NCBI RefSeq assembly: GCF_902459665.1
Contig: NZ_CABPSL010000008.1
Coordinates: forward strand, 123,062-187,061
Reading direction: 5' to 3'
DNA: 64,000 nt
Origin: Pandoraea cepalis
Lineage (GTDB): Bacteria; Pseudomonadota; Gammaproteobacteria; Burkholderiales; Burkholderiaceae
Part shown: positions 48,426-57,302 of the stretch, piece by piece
Layout: each line of letters begins with the position of its first letter
How positions within the stretch are numbered: position 1 is the first letter of the stretch
The notes under the pieces: model-generated
What the model saw: only the letters and a program-made list of their open reading frames with translations
What the model was told of the DNA's origin: nothing
Database searches by the model: none
Program-made: the position numbers and the translations under genes

Positions 48426-49691
48426 CTACGCGGCAAGCTCGCCCATGATCGCGAGCAGCAGATTGGCCCCGGCGCCAATATCGGCGTCGTGGGTGAATTC
48501 GGCCACGTTATGCGAAAGACCCTTGACGCTCGGCACGAAAATCATGCCGGCCGGGCAGACGCGGGCAAGCATCTGCGCGTCGTGGCCCGCACCACTCGGC
48601 ATGCGCCGCACCGAATGCCCCCGTTCCCGCGCCAGCGATTCGACACGCGCGACGATGCGCTCATCGAACTGCACCGGCGCGAAGTCCGCCAGCGAGCGAT
48701 GCGTGATGCGTACGCCCTCGGCCTCGGCCACCGCATCGGCCTTCGCAAAAACGCGACGCACGGCTTCGGCGAGCACATCGGCATCGGTATTGCGCAGGTC
48801 GACGGTGAAGACCGCGCGGTTCGGAATCACGTTGATAAGGTTCGGCGAGACGGATACGTGCCCCACCGTCGCCAACTGCGCGCCGCCCAACTCACGCGCG
48901 ACTTCACGAGCGAAGCTGGCGATGGCGCAGGCCGCGTAGCCAGCGTCGTGACGCATGCGCATCGGCGTGGTACCCGCGTGGTTCGACACCCCCTCGATCG
49001 TGAATTCGGTCCAATGAATGCCTTGCACCCCCGTCACGGCGCCAATCGTGATGCCCTCGTGCTCCAGCACCGGCCCCTGCTCGACATGTAACTCGACGAA
49101 CGCGTGCACATCGGGTTTGCCGACCGGATGCCGGCCGGCGAAGCCGATGCGGGTTAGGTTCTCCTTCACGGTAGTGCCATCGATTCCCACGGTACCGAGC
49201 GCGTCGTCCAGCGGCATGCCACCCACATAGACCAGGCTGCCCATCATGTCGGGCGAGAAGCGCGCGCCTTCCTCGTTCGTAAAGAAGCCCACCGCAATCG
49301 GACGGCGCGTGACAATGCCCGCGTCGTTGAGTGCGGCGACGACCTCCAGTCCGGCGAGCACGCCGAGGTTGCCGTCGTAACGACCGCCCGTGCGTACGGT
49401 ATCGATGTGCGACCCCGTCATCACCGGCGGGCCGTCTTCGCGACCGGCACGTACGCCTACGACGTTACCGATGGCATCCACACTCACCGTCAGCCCGAGC
49501 TCGCGCATCCAGGCGACGACGCGCTTGCGGCCCTCGCCATCGTCGTCGGTGAGCGCCAGACGGCTGCAACCGCCGCCATCGATCGCGCCAACTTCCGCCA
49601 GCGCGGCAATACGGGCAAGCAGGCGCGGCAAATCGATGCGCAGGTCCGACATCGCGCCGTCCTGGGAAGTGGCAGGGAAAAGCATGCTCAT
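48426..49691 (-). CDS. Zn-dependent N-carbamoyl amidohydrolase (HyuC/AmaB/allantoate amidohydrolase family)
   Basis: This 421-residue M20-type enzyme has MTGSHIDTVRTGGRYDGNLG, FTNEEGARFSP and ELHVEQGPVLE, the metal-binding motifs of L-carbamoylases, beta-ureidopropionases and allantoate amidohydrolases. Sequence alone does not choose among these. GGAG lies 6 bases before ATG 49691. It is unrelated in fold to the nitrilase-type carbamoylase encoded next to it, so the operon has two independent decarbamoylating enzymes. Confidence 0.9.
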   Translation of the reverse strand: MSMLFPATSQDGAMSDLRIDLPRLLARIAALAEVGAIDGGGCSRLALTDDDGEGRKRVVAWMRELGLTVSVDAIGNVVGVRAGREDGPPVMTGSHIDTVRTGGRYDGNLGVLAGLEVVAALNDAGIVTRRPIAVGFFTNEEGARFSPDMMGSLVYVGGMPLDDALGTVGIDGTTVKENLTRIGFAGRHPVGKPDVHAFVELHVEQGPVLEHEGITIGAVTGVQGIHWTEFTIEGVSNHAGTTPMRMRHDAGYAACAIASFAREVARELGGAQLATVGHVSVSPNLINVIPNRAVFTVDLRNTDADVLAEAVRRVFAKADAVAEAEGVRITHRSLADFAPVQFDERIVARVESLARERGHSVRRMPSGAGHDAQMLARVCPAGMIFVPSVKGLSHNVAEFTHDADIGAGANLLLAIMGELAA

Positions 49692-49712
49692 GGTGCGCTC
49701 CGGCTCCAGTAT

Positions 49713-50975
49713 TCAGGCGGCTTGTTTGACGGCGGCCGCTGTCACGGCTTCGGCGGGTTTGCCGACAATCGTCTCGAAGAGCACCGGGTCGGTCGCGCCT
49801 TCGCTGCCGAAGACCAGCACGCGGCTCGAGGCGTCGAGACCGAGTTCGGCCCGCGACTGCGCGTCGGCGGCGGCGCCAAGACAACCCGCAAGACCTGCCA
49901 CGGCAGACTCGCCCGCCACCCTCGGGGCGTCGCCGAAGCGGCCCTGTGCGAGGATGCGCATTGTCTCCAACGCCGACTCGTCATCGATGGTCAGGAACGC
50001 CAGCGCTCCGGGACGCAAAATTTCCCAGGCGAGCAAGGACACTTCGCCGCACGCCAGCCCGGCCATCACCGTGTCGAGATCGCCATGGACGGCCACCGGC
50101 TCGCCGGCGCGTGCGCTCTCGAAGAGGCAAGCCGCCTTGTCCGGCTCGACCACGATGAAGCGCGGACGCGATTCGCCACGCGCTTCGAGCGTTTCCCAGA
50201 AATGGGCCAGCACGGCAGCCGCCAGGCCGCCCACGCCACCCTGCAGGAAGACGTGCGTCGGCAGTTGTCCCGTTTCATCTCGGAACTGACGCAGCGCTTC
50301 GTCGGCCATCACGGCGTAGCCCTGCATCACGTCCTTGGGCACGTCCATGTAGCCGGGGTACGACGTATCGGACACCACGAAGCGGCCCAGACGAGCCGCA
50401 TCTTCCGCTGCCTGACGCACGGCATCGTCATAGTTGCCTGCGGTGCGTACCACCTCGGCGCCGTAGTGCGCAATGGCGTCGACGCGCCCCTGACTGACCG
50501 TCGCGTGAACGTAGATCACGCACTGGCAACCGAAGCGTTGCGCCCCCCAGGCCACCGAACGACCGTGATTGCCGTCGGTGGCGCAAGTGACGCACAGCGT
50601 GCGGGTCAGGTCGGCAAAGCGCCCTGACAGCAGGTCTGCCACGGTGACGTCCTTCTCCCCGGTGCGCGCCTCGATCTCGCGTATCAGCAGGCGGCTTACC
50701 GCGTATGCGCCCCCCAGCGCCTTAAAGCTTCCCAGACCGAACCGGCCGGCCTCGTCCTTGTATCGGATCTGTGCGACGCCTGCGGTACGTGCCAACCCGT
50801 CGAGCGCCACGAGCGGCGTCTCGGCGTAGCCGGGCCAGCATGTGATTTCACGCGATGCTGTGGCAAACGCGTCGCCGCCCAGAATCGCGCGGCGCGCTTC
50901 GCCATACGGTGCGCCAGGCTCGACGGCCGGGTTCACGAAGCGCTGCAGGCGCAGATTGGGAAGGGGGTGGGTCAT
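49713..50975 (-). CDS. dpaL: 2,3-diaminopropionate ammonia-lyase
   Basis: This 420-residue PLP enzyme breaks 2,3-diaminopropionate to pyruvate and two ammonia. The PLP Lys85 lies in GLGSFKALGGAYAV, the substrate loop in CATDGNHGRSVAWGAQ and the phosphate-binding glycines in LQGGVGGLAAAV. It is the E. coli YgeX homologue. First structural gene after the RpiR regulator (45-bp gap) and 21 bp before the carbamoylase. Confidence 0.93.
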   Translation of the reverse strand: MTHPLPNLRLQRFVNPAVEPGAPYGEARRAILGGDAFATASREITCWPGYAETPLVALDGLARTAGVAQIRYKDEAGRFGLGSFKALGGAYAVSRLLIREIEARTGEKDVTVADLLSGRFADLTRTLCVTCATDGNHGRSVAWGAQRFGCQCVIYVHATVSQGRVDAIAHYGAEVVRTAGNYDDAVRQAAEDAARLGRFVVSDTSYPGYMDVPKDVMQGYAVMADEALRQFRDETGQLPTHVFLQGGVGGLAAAVLAHFWETLEARGESRPRFIVVEPDKAACLFESARAGEPVAVHGDLDTVMAGLACGEVSLLAWEILRPGALAFLTIDDESALETMRILAQGRFGDAPRVAGESAVAGLAGCLGAAADAQSRAELGLDASSRVLVFGSEGATDPVLFETIVGKPAEAVTAAAVKQAA

Positions 50976-51020
50976 ACAATCTCCTCGTTTCTCTGGATGG
51001 ATCTGTCGGTGAACTACCGG

Positions 51021-51881
51021 CTAACGGCGCAGGTCGCCGTAGTCGTCGTGCAGACGCTCGATGTGAGCGAGGCGCTCGCGCGCCACGTCGCCCAGGGCGA
51101 TGCCCAGACACGTGCAAAGGTGATTGATCAGACTCATGACGGCGGCATACGAATCGAACATGCCGGTTGTGCGGTTCACACAGCGCAGCACGACGTCGCT
51201 GCGTGCGGGCAGTTCGGTCGCAGTCGGATCGGTCAGAATCACGACGTGCGCGCCCACGCGGTTGGCATGCTCGACCATCGGACGCAGCAGCGTCACGCGG
51301 CGCCGGAAGTCCATCACGACGAGCATGTCGTCGGCGCACATGTCGGCCAGATCTTCCGCCAGGTTCAGGCCCGCGCCCGGCACGAGCAACACCCCGTCTC
51401 GCACCTGAGTGAGCAATGCCCACATGTATTGCGCGAGCACCCGGCCGTTGCGGAAACCCGCGATGAAGACACGCCGCGCGCGTGCGCCGATCTCCACGGC
51501 GCGCTCGAGATCGGCCGCGTCAATACGCTCGAAGGTGTGCGCCAGATTCTGCAGATCGGTCGCCAGATGCGCGCCGAGTGCGCCCTCCGGGGCGCCGCCT
51601 GTGGCCTGCGGTGTCGTAATGCCCGCCAGGGCGAACAGGGGCGAGCCGTGATCGGCGTCGTCGCGCATGCGGGTGCGCAGGTCGTTGAACGTCTCATAGC
51701 CAAGACGCTTGAAGAAGCGCGCCGCCGATGCCTTCGATACCTTGGCCATCTCGGCCAGCTCGGTGGCGGAATACGAGGCCAACTGCGACAAGTGGGCCAG
51801 GGTGACATCCGCCAGACGTTTCTCACTGGGCGTGAAATCGTCTTGCAATTGCAGGATCCGGTCTTGAAGCGTGCCGTTCAT
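51021..51881 (-). CDS. RpiR/MurR-family transcriptional regulator
   Basis: This 286-residue regulator has an N-terminal RpiR-type HTH (SATELAEMAKVSKASAARFF) and a C-terminal SIS sugar-phosphate-like domain (RRVFIAGFRNGRVLAQYMWA, DDMLVVMDFRRR). ATG 51881 gives the family N-terminus; the upstream extension is not plausible. It leads the catabolic operon and most likely controls it in response to a pathway intermediate. Confidence 0.9.
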   Translation of the reverse strand: MNGTLQDRILQLQDDFTPSEKRLADVTLAHLSQLASYSATELAEMAKVSKASAARFFKRLGYETFNDLRTRMRDDADHGSPLFALAGITTPQATGGAPEGALGAHLATDLQNLAHTFERIDAADLERAVEIGARARRVFIAGFRNGRVLAQYMWALLTQVRDGVLLVPGAGLNLAEDLADMCADDMLVVMDFRRRVTLLRPMVEHANRVGAHVVILTDPTATELPARSDVVLRCVNRTTGMFDSYAAVMSLINHLCTCLGIALGDVARERLAHIERLHDDYGDLRR

Positions 51882-52838
51882 GGTGTTTTCCAATCGCCCG
51901 TCCGTTGCCGGCGGGCGCAAAGTTGCAGGCTCCAGCATGCTGCCACTGACCGCGCCGCTTGCACGACACGTTTCAACAGCATCACTTATTTGGAACTTAT
52001 GTTTCAGTAAACTACGAAAACGAAAATAAAGTGTCAAAAGAAAAAAATAGTATTTCTCAGGCGATCGATCGTCTGCGGTAGGGTTGGCATGGGGATGGAT
52101 TGACGCGGTGGCGCCTCAAGGAGGGCCGGCCCCGGCAAAATGGCTACGCCGATGGACCGGGCGGGCAGGAGTGGTTCACGGACGCTGGGGGTCGATCAGC
52201 GTCCGGACGGTGAACTGAGCAAAGGCAAACGTGCCAGCGGCGGGCACAGGACGCACGCCAACCGCGACATTCCCACGAAAAAAGCGGTGCAACGGGATAA
52301 CCCGTGTTTAATGGACGCGCTAAGTTCAGTCAACACAGTTCAACCCAACGAGATCCGAATATCGGATGGTTCAAAGTTGGGAGAAGTTTGAGTTCAATGT
52401 TTGCCGACAGGTGCAGGCGGAGACCACTGGTATCAGGGCGCGTCCGGTTCACCGTTCAGTGAATCTCGACAGTAATGTCGAGCGTCATTCCCCCTCGATT
52501 TTTCTCGCGCGATGCTGGCCTTGTGCCTCGCCCAAAGACATCTACGAAGAAAAATATCCATACGTTTCAATGCCTTAACATCCACAAATCGGCTCCCTGC
52601 CGACTTGTCCGCGCCCCGTCAGCAGAAATTTGGCACGCGCCGCGAATCGCCATCACTCGATGCCACTTGACACAACGTTTCCGGCGGCGGCGAAAATCTA
52701 CGAACGAGTCACGTTTCGAACTCACAAAAACAAAAAAAATTAATTTGAGTTCATTTTATTGACTCAACAATAATTACGAGTTAACTTTAGATTCATTGAT
52801 CAACCTTTGAGTGACACCCCCAAAAGCAGGAGACGAGA
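51882..52838. other. Long AT-richer gap between rpiR and the LitR-like gene
   Basis: About 950 bp without a convincing gene. Two zones are strikingly AT-rich: 51983-52055 upstream of rpiR, with TTATTT and AAATAA flanks, and 52720-52810 upstream of the MerR gene. Short open frames here (for example 52140-52391) have no recognisable features. The composition contrasts with the rest of the window. Confidence 0.5.
52759..52787 (+). promoter_or_regulatory. Possible promoter of the LitR-like module
   Basis: TTGACT (52759-52764) and TAACTT (52782-52787) are 17 bases apart. The -35 is part of a TTGACTCAA palindrome (52759-52767); TTGAGTTCA (52745) and the palindrome TTGATCAA (52796-52803) flank it. 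These repeated TTGA motifs could be operator half-sites. Confidence 0.5.
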
Positions 52839-53798
52839 GTGGACACAGTTCGACGGTATCGAAGCGGCGAGGCAGCCAAGCTCGTCGACATGCCTGCGGC
52901 GACGTTGCGTATCTGGGAGCAACGGTATGGCGTGGTGTCACCGCCCACCAGCGCCTCGGGTCAGCGCTTATATTCCGATGTCGATGTCCATCGCCTGAAG
53001 ACGATCAAGGCACTGGTGAACCGAGGGCACGCCATTAGCTCGATTGCCCATCTGGATGGCGATCAGTTGAGACAATTGGCGAGCGGAGACAGCGACCGCG
53101 CGCTTACGACCGCCCCCATGCGAGACACGAACCTCTTCATCGTGGGGTTTGGCGAAAGCGTGACGCTTGAGATGCCGAAAGGCGTCAATGCCGTCCAGCT
53201 CGACACCGTTCAAGATGTCCCCTCCCCTGGCGGCAACGAGTCCGTTGCGAACTGCCTCGTCATTCGGGTTGAGGCACTCCACGAAGACGTTGTCCTATCT
53301 ATCGTCACGGCAGCGCAGCGACTAATGTGTGACGACGTGCTCGTCGTCTATTCCTTCGGCACGACGCGAGCGGCTGAACTGGCGCGCCTGGAAGGCATCA
53401 ACCTCAGGCGAGCTCCCAACGCCTTGTTACACGCGAACGACCTCCTCGCCGAGTACCTGCAGACGTGGCGCCGCAGCGATTCCAGCAACGAAGACCAGGA
53501 ACGGATCTGGCGCAGGACGCCACGCCGGTTCGACAACGACACGCTGACGAACGTGGTTTCTCGCTCCACGACCATCGCTTGCGAGTGTCCCAAGCATCTC
53601 GCCGAACTGGTGCTGCAGATTGCCGCGTTCGAGCGTTATAGCGATGAATGCGAGTCGCGCTCACCGGCCGACGCGCTGCTCCATCGACACCTCGGCGACG
53701 CGGCCAACAAGGCCGTTGCCATGTTCGAAGCCGCCCTCGCCGCCGTGGCTGAGCACGAAGGCTGGCCCATTCCGGCGACCACGCCCGGAGACCGCTGA
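52839..53798 (+). CDS. MerR-family regulator, LitR/PplR-like, without recognisable B12 domain
   Basis: This 319-residue regulator has an N-terminal MerR domain (YRSGEAAKLVDMPAATLRIW then EQRYGVV and QRLYSDVDVHRL). The C-terminal ~240 residues have the length and layout of LitR/CarH light regulators, but I cannot find the cobalamin-binding His motif. The GTG at 52839 has AGGAG 6 bases upstream. The downstream genes (folE, ECF sigma, lipocalin, DUF2256) are those linked to LitR in other proteobacteria. Direct light sensing by this protein is doubtful. Confidence 0.8.
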   Translation: MDTVRRYRSGEAAKLVDMPAATLRIWEQRYGVVSPPTSASGQRLYSDVDVHRLKTIKALVNRGHAISSIAHLDGDQLRQLASGDSDRALTTAPMRDTNLFIVGFGESVTLEMPKGVNAVQLDTVQDVPSPGGNESVANCLVIRVEALHEDVVLSIVTAAQRLMCDDVLVVYSFGTTRAAELARLEGINLRRAPNALLHANDLLAEYLQTWRRSDSSNEDQERIWRRTPRRFDNDTLTNVVSRSTTIACECPKHLAELVLQIAAFERYSDECESRSPADALLHRHLGDAANKAVAMFEAALAAVAEHEGWPIPATTPGDR

Positions 53799-53839
53799 AC
53801 GGCGAGACGCATCGGCGCATTCCTTTTCCGGAGAACCTC

Positions 53840-54571
53840 ATGGGCGCGATTATCGATTCGCAACCGGCCATCACGAAGGGTGCCGCAGAGGGCATCCCGT
53901 TGTCGCAAGTCGTCCGGCAGCGCTTGCGCAACGCCGGTGTCCGGTTTCACGCCAACGACAACATCGCCCCCTACCTGCGCGAAGGCGACGTCGACACATT
54001 GCAGGGCGAAGTCGCGACGCATATCGAGAACGCGCTTCGCGCGCTCGTCATCGACGTCGACAACGACCACAACACGCGTGAAACCGCGAAGCGCGTGGCG
54101 AAGATGTTCGTCCGCGAAGTGTTCTCGGGCCGTTACGAACCGCCGCCCGCGGTCACGGAATTCCCGAACATCGGGCAACTGAACGAACTCACGCTGATCG
54201 GGCCACTTCGCGTGCGGAGCGCATGCTCGCATCATCTCTGTCCGATCATGGGTCGCGCGTGGATTGGCGTTTTGCCCGCGGCGAATTCGAACCTGCCCGG
54301 TCTGTCCAAATACGCCCGCTTGCTGAATTGGGTCATGGCACGACCACAGATTCAGGAAGAAGCCGTCAAGCAGATCGCCGACTTGCTCGAAGAAAAAATC
54401 GCCCCCGACGGACTCGCCGTGGTGTTGGAGGCGGACCACTTCTGCATGCATTGGCGGGGGACCAAAGACGACGGGGCGCGCATGGTAAGCAGTGTCATGC
54501 GGGGACGTTTCCTCGAAGATCCCGCGTTGCGCCGCGAGTTTCTGGCATTGATGCCCGACCGCTCGCAGTAA
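53840..54571 (+). CDS. folE: GTP cyclohydrolase I
   Basis: This 243-residue enzyme turns GTP into dihydroneopterin triphosphate, the first step to folates and pterins. The zinc ligands Cys129, His132 (SACSHHLCPIMG) and Cys202 (HFCMHWRG) are present, as is the family helix QEEAVKQIADLLEE. GGAG lies 6 bases before the ATG. It follows the LitR-like gene by 41 bp and is probably a stress- or light-induced paralogue rather than the housekeeping copy. Confidence 0.92.
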   Translation: MGAIIDSQPAITKGAAEGIPLSQVVRQRLRNAGVRFHANDNIAPYLREGDVDTLQGEVATHIENALRALVIDVDNDHNTRETAKRVAKMFVREVFSGRYEPPPAVTEFPNIGQLNELTLIGPLRVRSACSHHLCPIMGRAWIGVLPAANSNLPGLSKYARLLNWVMARPQIQEEAVKQIADLLEEKIAPDGLAVVLEADHFCMHWRGTKDDGARMVSSVMRGRFLEDPALRREFLALMPDRSQ

Positions 54572-54610
54572 CGGCATCGATCCCGCAGCATCCTCCCTGG
54601 AGACGCCGCG

Positions 54611-55303
54611 ATGACAACCATCGACATCAGTCAATACGCTTGTCCAACGGACTCGGGCGTCGCGGGTGACGCGTCGAAGAACGCGCCCGCGAGTGCGAGT
54701 GCGTGCTCGAGCGCGGCCGGTGACAGCGCGGGTGCCGTCCGCGTGTCGGCTCGTCCTTCCCTCGGCGATTGCACCGACCTGACGGGTCTGCTGACGCTTG
54801 CCCAGCTCGGCGACGAGGATGCGTTCGCGCAGCTGTACCGGCATACCTCGTCCGTGCTGTTCGGCGTCATCCTCCGCGTGATTCATCATCGCGCCGAAGC
54901 CGAAGATATTCTTCAGGATGTCTATATGGCGTTGTGGCAGCGTCGTCTGGTGTTCGATGCGCAACGCGGCGACGTGCTTCCGTGGATGTCGACCATCGCC
55001 CGGAACCGAGCCATCAGCTATCTACGCAAACGACAACCGATTCCGCTGGACGAGACCCTCATGTCGTCCAGCGCTGCGGATTCCGCCCCGCCGCCGGAAC
55101 TGACTGAAAGAGATCGCGAAAAGCAACGACTCTCGATGGCAATGACCGCCCTCTCTGCGCAACAGCGGCAGGCCATTACGATCGCCTACTTCGGCGGTTT
55201 CACCTACACGGAACTTGCACGAACGCTGGGTGTACCGGAGGGCACTGCCAAAAGCTGGATTCGTCGAGGCCTCGCCAAGCTCCGGGATGTGCTCGAGTCC
55301 TGA
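54611..55303 (+). CDS. ECF-family RNA polymerase sigma factor
   Basis: This 230-residue sigma factor has region 2 (DEDAFAQLYRHTSSVLFGVI, then HHRAEAEDILQDVYMALWQR) and region 4 (LSAQQRQAITIAYFGGFTYT and GTAKSWIRRGLAKLRDVL). A ~50-residue low-complexity Ser/Ala N-terminus precedes region 2. No anti-sigma gene is adjacent, so activity may be set by transcription through the LitR-like regulator. Confidence 0.92.
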   Translation: MTTIDISQYACPTDSGVAGDASKNAPASASACSSAAGDSAGAVRVSARPSLGDCTDLTGLLTLAQLGDEDAFAQLYRHTSSVLFGVILRVIHHRAEAEDILQDVYMALWQRRLVFDAQRGDVLPWMSTIARNRAISYLRKRQPIPLDETLMSSSAADSAPPPELTERDREKQRLSMAMTALSAQQRQAITIAYFGGFTYTELARTLGVPEGTAKSWIRRGLAKLRDVLES

Positions 55304-55411
55304 AAATTCGCGCCGGCGGTCACGGTTGCGCATACCGATAGTCGATGCCAACGTGCTTGATGGACGACGGACGCAAACACAGGCTTTCCATTCACCGACA
55401 CAGGGACTTCC

Positions 55412-55993
55412 ATGACCAACGCTGCTCCCGCCAAACGATCCGTCGCGCTGCGGTTGCTGAGCGCGCTCTCGTTCTCGTTCGCGTTCCTCCTGCTCTCTGG
55501 GTGCGCCAGTACGCGTCCGCCGCCTGGGGTCTCCCCCGTGTCGCCATTCGATGCGAGTCGCTATCAGGGCCGCTGGTACGAACTGGCACGCCTCGACCAT
55601 GCATTCGAGCGCGGCATGACGGACGTGTCCGCCACCTACACGCCGCAGTCAGATGGCAGTATTCGCGTGCTCAACCGAGGCTTCGATACGTCGAACGGTC
55701 GGTGGCAAGCGGTGACCGGCAAGGCGCTGTTTACCGGGTCGCCGTCTGTCGCATCGCTGAAGGTATCGTTCTTCGGGCCGTTCTACGGCGGTTACCACGT
55801 GGCCGCCATCGACCCCGACTATCGCTGGGCGCTGGTGGTGGGGCCGAATACCGGTTACTGCTGGATTCTCGCAAGGGAGAAGCATCTCGACGCGAGCGAG
55901 ATGAAGCGCATTGTGGCGCGTGCGCAAGCGCTGGGTGTCGATACGGCGTCGCTTGTCTGGGTGTCTCATGATCGTGTCGATCCCGCCAAATGA
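55412..55993 (+). CDS. blc: Outer-membrane lipoprotein lipocalin (Blc type)
   Basis: This 193-residue lipocalin has a lipoprotein signal (FAFLLLSGC), the lipocalin GxW block in [19 protein letters not shown] and the later [20 protein letters not shown]. Blc proteins bind fatty acids or lysophospholipids in the envelope during stress. Its stop overlaps the next start (ATGA). Confidence 0.93.
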   Translation: MTNAAPAKRSVALRLLSALSFSFAFLLLSGCASTRPPPGVSPVSPFDASRYQGRWYELARLDHAFERGMTDVSATYTPQSDGSIRVLNRGFDTSNGRWQAVTGKALFTGSPSVASLKVSFFGPFYGGYHVAAIDPDYRWALVVGPNTGYCWILAREKHLDASEMKRIVARAQALGVDTASLVWVSHDRVDPAK

Positions 55994-56178
55994 CCCAGCA
56001 TGGCAAGGCGTTTCTGCCCAGCAAGGTGTGTCAAGCGTGCGGCCGGCCCTTCACCTGGCGCAAGAAATGGGCGAGGGTGTGGGACGACGTCAGGTACTGT
56101 TCCGAGCGATGCCGGCGGGTGCGTCGCCCGGAGCCGGTACAATCGGGACAAAATACCTTCGGCAAACCCTTCCGATGA
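55990..56178 (+). CDS. DUF2256 small zinc-ribbon-like protein
   Basis: This 62-residue protein has two Cys pairs, [20 protein letters not shown] and RYCSERCRR, which define the DUF2256 family. DUF2256 genes are usually found beside photolyase/cryptochrome genes, some being fused to them. Here it is translationally coupled to blc upstream and to a lipoprotein downstream. Confidence 0.9.
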   Translation: MTQHGKAFLPSKVCQACGRPFTWRKKWARVWDDVRYCSERCRRVRRPEPVQSGQNTFGKPFR

Positions 56179-57302
56179 TGTCAGTTTCATCCATCCGCCT
56201 CATCCCTTCAGCCCCTTCCGCCCGTCCTGTCCAGGCAGCGCTTGCCCTGGCAGCACTGGCAGCCGCCCTGGCCGGCTGCGCGGGTCCCCGGCCGCAGGGC
56301 GCACCGGAGACCCCGCCAACCGCCAGCACGTCGCCCCCCGCCCCGACGACGAGTCCGCCGCCCGCCGCCGACGCGCCGCAGGTGGCCGCTCCGCTGCCGT
56401 GGTGCGTGCAGACCTCGCTGCGCGAGGAGGATGACTTGATGCGCAACTTCGGCGGCATTCCCGCCGGCGTTCGTCGGATCGAAGAAACCCGCTTCATCGC
56501 CAGCTACGATCGCGCCACTGGCAAGGTCGGGCCGCTCGACAACGGCAATCGCTTCGTGATGGATTTCGACGCACAAGGTCACCTGCTCGCGAACACCGAC
56601 CGCGGCCACTATTCGTATGACGCCAGCGGCCGGTTGGAGAGCATTGATGGCGCCCCCGTCGAGTGGCAGAACGCCGACGCCTGGATTGTGCACGGCCCGG
56701 GACGTCGCGCCGCGTGGAAGGAGCAAGTGCGCCAGGAGAACAACGGGCAGTGGGAATGGACCCGCAGCCTCATCGCCGCCGCCAACGGCGCGCATCCTCA
56801 CCGTGCGGGCAGCCTGCAGGCGCGACGGTTCGACGACGAGTGTTTCGCGCTCTCGCGTCAATGGTCGGCGCCCAACGCAGCACGTCAGGTCGTCACGGCC
56901 GACGGTAAGGTGCGTCCAGCGCCGAAGCGGGTCTCCTACCGGACGTTCGCCAGCGTGGAGCGCAAGCCGGATGGCGAGCGCATCGTTCGCGACAACGGCG
57001 CCGCCGCCCTCATCGACGGTCAATGGCTCGCGCTGGCGTGGGACAACGAGGTCGCGCAATACTCACCGCGTCACGAACTCACGCGCGTGACCCGCACCGA
57101 CGCCGCCACGGGCGAGCGTCATGTGTCGGAGTACCACTACAAGTACGACGCGCAAGGCAATATCGTGCGCGTCGTGATCACCTCGCCCGCCGCGCATGGC
57201 GAGAAGGTCGACCCGTTCGCCAATGTCTTCGTGCGCAAGCTGACCTACTTCGACGCGGCGCCGGCTGCCCCGGCGCCCAACCAACTCACGTCGGCAAAGT
57301 AA
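56175..57302 (+). CDS. Lipoprotein with YD-type repeat motifs
   Basis: This 375-residue protein has a lipoprotein signal ending in LAGC, a Pro/Thr/Ser-rich linker (about 40-75) and a beta-rich body with RHS/YD-like units ([30 protein letters not shown]). ATG 56175 overlaps the DUF2256 stop. It ends the module at 52.8-57.3 kb and overlaps the convergent histidine kinase gene by 17 bp. Function unknown. Confidence 0.78.
   Translation: MMSVSSIRLIPSAPSARPVQAALALAALAAALAGCAGPRPQGAPETPPTASTSPPAPTTSPPPAADAPQVAAPLPWCVQTSLREEDDLMRNFGGIPAGVRRIEETRFIASYDRATGKVGPLDNGNRFVMDFDAQGHLLANTDRGHYSYDASGRLESIDGAPVEWQNADAWIVHGPGRRAAWKEQVRQENNGQWEWTRSLIAAANGAHPHRAGSLQARRFDDECFALSRQWSAPNAARQVVTADGKVRPAPKRVSYRTFASVERKPDGERIVRDNGAAALIDGQWLALAWDNEVAQYSPRHELTRVTRTDAATGERHVSEYHYKYDAQGNIVRVVITSPAAHGEKVDPFANVFVRKLTYFDAAPAAPAPNQLTSAK

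Noticed and set aside
52140..52391. Small plus-strand open frame of 83 codons in the rpiR-litR gap
   Set aside because: No ribosome-binding site, no recognisable motif, ordinary amino-acid bias of non-coding DNA.
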